A stretch of DNA of 26,462 nt from Clostridium sp. 27_14 (GTDB taxonomy: Bacteria; Bacillota; Clostridia; TANB77; CAG-508). The stretch's first letter is position 1. Each line of letters starts with the position of its first letter. Below the pieces are notes generated by a model that saw only the letters and a program-made list of their open reading frames with translations, was not told where the DNA came from and ran no database searches. Shown in pieces: positions 24,656 through 26,462 of this stretch. The translations under genes were made by a program, and so were the position numbers. Where the stretch lies: contig MNRQ01000028.1 of NCBI GenBank assembly GCA_001916035.1, positions 1 to 26,462 of the forward strand, read 5' to 3'.

Positions 24656-25000
24656 TTATTTTAAAACTATTATTATCATTTCTATTATTGATATTATCAT
24701 TAATATTAGTAAATATTTTTTCATTCTTTTATTTTTCTTTTGTATTGATTTTAGTATTTTTTCTTTTTTTTGGTTGTTTTCTATTTTATTGCAGTAGTTA
24801 TTTATTATCATTTCTGCTTCTTTTATTATATAATCTTGGTTTTGTTCTTTTTTTTCTGTCGTGCTTTCTGTTTTTCTTTTGTTTTGCAATTCAAATTCTT
24901 TTATTTTTATGTTTTTCTTTAATACAATTATTGCTTCTTCTATTATGTTTGATGGTATACTTTTTAATATAACTGTGTTTTTTAGGTTGCTTGTTTCCAT
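24656..25000 (-). CDS. Small tail-anchored protein, unknown function
   Basis: This 114-aa protein starts with an AGGGAGG ribosome binding site. Residues 1 to about 90 are hydrophilic, Lys/Glu-rich and mainly helical (EEAIIVLKKNIKIKEFELQN and a coiled-coil-like QDYIIKEAEMIINN region). The last 20 residues are one hydrophobic helix (LLILMIISIIEMIIIVLK) at the very C terminus, which is typical of a tail-anchored membrane protein facing the cytoplasm. It lies 147 nt upstream of spoIVFA on the same strand. The intervening stretch holds a pair of ACTAGT sequences and a TATACATT resembling a sigma-E -10, but no convincing -35 at the right distance. I do not recognise the family; a sporulation link is only positional. 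Confidence 0.6.
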   Translation of the reverse strand: METSNLKNTVILKSIPSNIIEEAIIVLKKNIKIKEFELQNKRKTESTTEKKEQNQDYIIKEAEMIINNYCNKIENNQKKEKILKSIQKKNKRMKKYLLILMIISIIEMIIIVLK

Positions 25001-25175
25001 ATTTTTTTCCTCCCTTTGATTAATATATTTTTATTATTTCCATTTTTTTCAGGTTTATACAAGTTAAATTTTCTATTGTTGTAATATTATTTATTTTTTT
25101 AACATATTATGATAAATAAATTTATTTGAATTTGTTCATTTTTTTGTTTTTTGTATTTTTTGTGTTTTATTTTTT

Positions 25176-25232
25176 ATAGAACAAAAGCGGATATTAATAA
25201 CATTGTACTTATTTAGACATTTTAAAATCCTC
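25176..25232 (+). repeat. Dispersed repeat, copy B (57 nt)
   Basis: Partner of the segment at 2524-2582, in the opposite orientation. The flanks differ: copy A is part of a large palindrome and copy B is not. It contains ATAGAACAAAAGCGG and ends in AAAATCCTC; on the - strand this reads GAGG-ATTTTAAA-ATG followed after two codons by TAA. Confidence 0.7.
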
Positions 25233-25319
25233 GTCTTTATTTGTGTGTGAATTTTGCTTTGCAAATTTCTGTGTATTTTTTTATATATAGCAATTTTCAA
25301 AGAACTTTACTATATTATG

Positions 25320-25351
25320 GAAAAAGGGAGTGAAATTATTTTCACTCCCTT
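25320..25351 (-). terminator. Terminator of the 113-residue protein gene
   Basis: A perfect 12-bp stem (25324-25335 with 25340-25351) with a 4-nt loop is followed on the - strand by T5. It lies about 55 nt after the stop codon. Confidence 0.85.
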
Positions 25352-25404
25352 CGAGGATTACTAGATTTCGGCTATATTAGCTAAAATTCTTCTTGATGAT
25401 GTCT

Positions 25405-25746
25405 TCAATCTTGGAAATTTCTTGTATTTTTGTTAGCAGCTTCAATAATTGAATCTAAACTTTTAAGCATATCCTCAAGTAACTTTACCATTTCTTTACG
25501 GGTGTAATCATGCATACGTAAGTTACATGCTTTCAATCTCGCATCTGCTATCCATACAATCATCTCGTCTAACAAACTGTCTTCAAAAGACTGTTTCATA
25601 AGACTAGCTAATTCTATGATGGCTTCGTCAATATCTTCACTTGTTGAGGCACCTTGCAGTTTTCTCTTAGCTGCTTCTACGTCAGAGCGGAACTGAATGT
25701 ACCTCTCTTTCTTTATCATCATCTTATGAACATTGTTGTTTTCCAT
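25405..25746 (-). CDS. Small helical protein, unknown function
   Basis: This 113-aa protein is soluble, entirely helical and charged, with no signal or membrane segment. It has SEDIDEAIIELASLMKQSF and a Trp-containing DEMIVWIADARLKACNLR segment, then MVKLLEDMLKSLDSIIEAAN. I do not recognise the family. Codon use is less AT-biased than its neighbours (GAC, CTG, ATC and CAG appear), which suggests recent arrival. GAGAGG lies 10 nt before the ATG. Its promoter is a perfect consensus, its 5' leader can form a 7-bp AAGAACC/GGCTCTT hairpin with one mismatch, and a strong terminator follows. It is divergent from the first of two tandem small RNAs, with the -35 boxes 16 bp apart. Confidence 0.65.
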   Translation of the reverse strand: MENNNVHKMMIKKERYIQFRSDVEAAKRKLQGASTSEDIDEAIIELASLMKQSFEDSLLDEMIVWIADARLKACNLRMHDYTRKEMVKLLEDMLKSLDSIIEAANKNTRNFQD

Positions 25747-25805
25747 AGTGCTTTTTCCTCTCTTTTGCTTTTTGGTAAGAGCCTTTAGGTTCTTTACATA
25801 ACTTT

Positions 25806-25834
25806 ATTATATATTTTTTATTTCAAATTGTCAA
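25806..25834 (-). promoter_or_regulatory. Perfect-consensus promoter of the 113-residue protein gene
   Basis: On the - strand TTGACA (25834-25829) and TATAAT (25811-25806) have a 17-bp spacer. Confidence 0.8.
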
Positions 25835-25849
25835 ATTTTCGAATATTGA

Positions 25850-25876
25850 TTGACATATCATTATGATTGTTATAAT
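25850..25876 (+). promoter_or_regulatory. Promoter of small RNA 1
   Basis: TTGACA (25850-25855) is followed by TATAAT (25871-25876) at 15 bp; the overlapping TAATAT at 25873 gives a 17-bp spacer. Confidence 0.6.
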
Positions 25877-25882
25877 ATATAT

Positions 25883-25943
25883 TTAGTTCGGGTTGTGTCT
25901 ATTATTTGATAGTATGTGTATCGTAACTGCACATACTTTTTTT
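25883..25943 (+). ncRNA. Candidate small RNA 1
   Basis: The predicted transcript of about 60 nt has a 5' end that begins near TTAGTTCGGG and ends in a 10-bp hairpin AGTATGTGTA/TGCACATACT (one G-U pair) with loop TCGTAAC, followed by T6-7. No ORF fits inside. The hairpin and the 5' TTCGG...TGT...ATTTG pattern recur in small RNA 2, so the two are paralogues. No known RNA family was recognised. Confidence 0.6.
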
Positions 25944-25952
25944 AAATTATGT

Positions 25953-25981
25953 TTGACAAATAAAAAGAAAGATGCTATTAT
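25953..25981 (+). promoter_or_regulatory. Promoter of small RNA 2
   Basis: TTGACA (25953-25958) and TATTAT (25976-25981) are separated by 17 bp, just after the terminator of small RNA 1. Confidence 0.75.
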
Positions 25982-25987
25982 ATATTT

Positions 25988-26071
25988 ACAATAAACAAAT
26001 TGTTCTTAATTCGGAAGATGTTATTTGTTTTGAGTATGTGTAGCCGTAAAAAATGCACATACTATTTTTTT
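25988..26071 (+). ncRNA. Candidate small RNA 2, antisense-like to the 38-codon ORF
   Basis: The predicted transcript is about 84 nt. A first stem AAACAAAT/ATTTGTTT (25993-26000 with 26023-26030) presents a 22-nt loop containing TTCGGAAGATG. The 3' terminator is AGTATGTGTA/TGCACATACT (26033-26042 with 26054-26063), with CCGTAA in the loop, followed by T7. Positions 26008-26030 match 26221-26243 at 20 of 23 bases. Since the 38-codon gene runs on the - strand, this RNA is complementary to that mRNA across its start codon. The mRNA G in AUG would form a G-U pair, leaving a two-base internal mismatch. Confidence 0.65.
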
Positions 26072-26078
26072 GTTCAAA

Positions 26079-26111
26079 AAACAAGGTAGCTCCGTAAAAA
26101 CCACCCTGTTT
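26079..26111 (-). terminator. Terminator of the 38-codon ORF
   Basis: On the - strand AACAGGGTGG pairs with GCTACCTTGTT (two G-U pairs), followed by T6. It is better paired on the - strand than on the + strand, where the wobble pairs become A-C. Its + strand loop TCCGTAAAAA echoes the loop of small RNA 2. Confidence 0.75.
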
Positions 26112-26120
26112 GCTTTGACA

Positions 26121-26237
26121 CTATGTATTTCTACATTCGTCTTTTGCCTTGTCTTGTTGTTCTTTTGCTTTCATAGTTTCTTCTTTTTCTTGTAAAAGCA
26201 TTTCTACTAATCGCAAAATCAATTCGGAATTTGTCAT
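26121..26237 (-). CDS. 38-residue small protein, possible target of the small RNAs
   Basis: A complete small gene with promoter, ribosome binding site, ORF and terminator. The ATG has AAAGGGGGA 9 nt upstream. The product starts MTNSELILRLVEMLLQ, an amphipathic or mildly hydrophobic helix, and continues as a very polar Lys/Glu/Gln segment ending DECRNT with TAG. It is too polar overall for a classical membrane-spanning type I toxin, but the N-terminal helix could bind membrane or a partner. The start-codon region 26221-26243 is matched by the antisense sequence in small RNA 2, suggesting translational control. No family was recognised. Confidence 0.6.
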   Translation of the reverse strand: MTNSELILRLVEMLLQEKEETMKAKEQQDKAKDECRNT

Positions 26238-26243
26238 TTGTTT
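26221..26243 (+). repeat. 23-nt repeat shared with small RNA 2 (26008-26030)
   Basis: The two copies are identical at 20 of 23 positions in the same orientation: both open AATTCGGAA and close ATTTGTTT. This copy is the reverse complement of the start region of the 38-codon ORF. Small RNA 1 has a more diverged version (about 25885-25908) sharing TTCGG, TGTC and ATTTG blocks. Confidence 0.75.
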
Positions 26244-26304
26244 CTTCCCCCTTTCCGTCCTTTAGTAAAAGACTTACCTTTCTGACTTTGAAAAGGTTGC
26301 CACT

Positions 26305-26333
26305 ATATTAGCATACTTTTTTCTAAAATACAA
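26305..26333 (-). promoter_or_regulatory. Promoter of the 38-codon ORF
   Basis: On the - strand TTGTAT (26333-26328) and TAATAT (26310-26305) have a 17-bp spacer, leaving a leader of about 60 nt that contains short AAGG/CCTT complementarities. Confidence 0.6.
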
Positions 26334-26354
26334 GTAACTAAAATGTTTTTAACA

Positions 26355-26381
26355 CTATAATAAATATTCAATTTTTTCCAT
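26355..26381 (-). other. Eight-codon micro-ORF with a strong ribosome binding site
   Basis: ATG GAA AAA ATT GAA TAT TTA TTA TAG, preceded at 9 nt by TAGGAGGAG. It may be a leader peptide, the 5' remnant of a truncated gene, or chance. No terminator hairpin directly follows it; the promoter of the 38-codon gene begins about 20 nt beyond the stop. The remaining bases 26400-26462 show no clear feature. Confidence 0.35.
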
Positions 26382-26462
26382 AATAAAAAACTCCTCCTAT
26401 TTAAAATTCATATTTTTAATAATCAAAACATGAACCAATAAATAAGAAAAGTTTATAGGTTT

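Larger units (their letters stand above)
25001..25404. other. 404-bp stretch without a gene
   Basis: It holds copy B of the dispersed repeat (25176-25232), a weak hairpin at about 25248-25268 (8 of 9 bp), and the terminator of the 113-residue gene at 25320-25351. No open frame with a ribosome binding site was found. Base composition is very AT-rich. Confidence 0.6.

Noticed and set aside
25176..25232. LexA box in AGAACAAAAGCGG
   Set aside because: Only the GAAC half fits; the second half lacks GTTC. Both copies share the same mismatch and no SOS gene follows.
1..26462. CRISPR array, tRNA, rRNA or intact transposase
   Set aside because: No regularly spaced repeats, no cloverleaf with CCA-like end, no rRNA conserved blocks and no transposase motifs were seen on either strand.

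Overview
The window looks like chromosome from a very AT-rich, spore-forming member of the Bacillota, most likely an uncultured clostridial lineage. The evidence is strong AGGAGG-type ribosome binding sites, consensus sigma-A promoters with 17-bp spacers, many T-tailed hairpin terminators, a spoIVFA-spoIVFB pair, a GerS-like protein, a minD-minE-rodA cluster and an EndoA-type MazF. The + strand is T-rich almost throughout. Genes on the + strand therefore use T-ending codons (GCT, ATT, GTT), while most on the - strand use A-ending codons (GCA, ATA, CTA). No rRNA, tRNA, CRISPR array or intact transposase was seen.

Layout. 1-3.5 kb: start of a membrane-anchored protein, a CNNM/CBS transporter-like protein, a GT51 glycosyltransferase and a NodB-type polysaccharide deacetylase (envelope functions). 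3.6-14.0 kb: an accessory block with an XRE regulator, a five-gene - strand operon (PP2C phosphatase, degenerate vWA protein, coiled-coil protein, TerY-like vWA protein, 1501-residue kinase) and a separately transcribed TelA-family gene. 14.2-19.5 kb: aspS, an HD-GYP protein, mazF without an adjacent antitoxin, a GerS-like protein and dusB. 19.6-25.0 kb: rodA, minE, minD, a prepilin-like protein, spoIVFB, spoIVFA and a tail-anchored unknown, all on the - strand. 25.0-26.46 kb: small genes and RNAs.

Two systems stand out. The 4.1-14.0 kb block resembles the TerY-phosphorylation triad (vWA + PP2C + kinase) known from comparative genomics of Ter systems. Here it is expanded by a second, degenerate vWA protein, a coiled-coil protein, TelA, and a giant kinase in which a Zn-ribbon plus pseudokinase is followed by a Zn-ribbon plus apparently active kinase. 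The 25.8-26.3 kb region appears to encode two tandem related small RNAs. The second carries a 23-nt segment matching, at 20 of 23 positions, the antisense of the ribosome-binding/start region of a convergent 38-codon ORF. This arrangement fits antisense (type I toxin-antitoxin-like) control.

Domain calls rest on motifs read by eye. No database search was possible, so remote-homology calls are inference.
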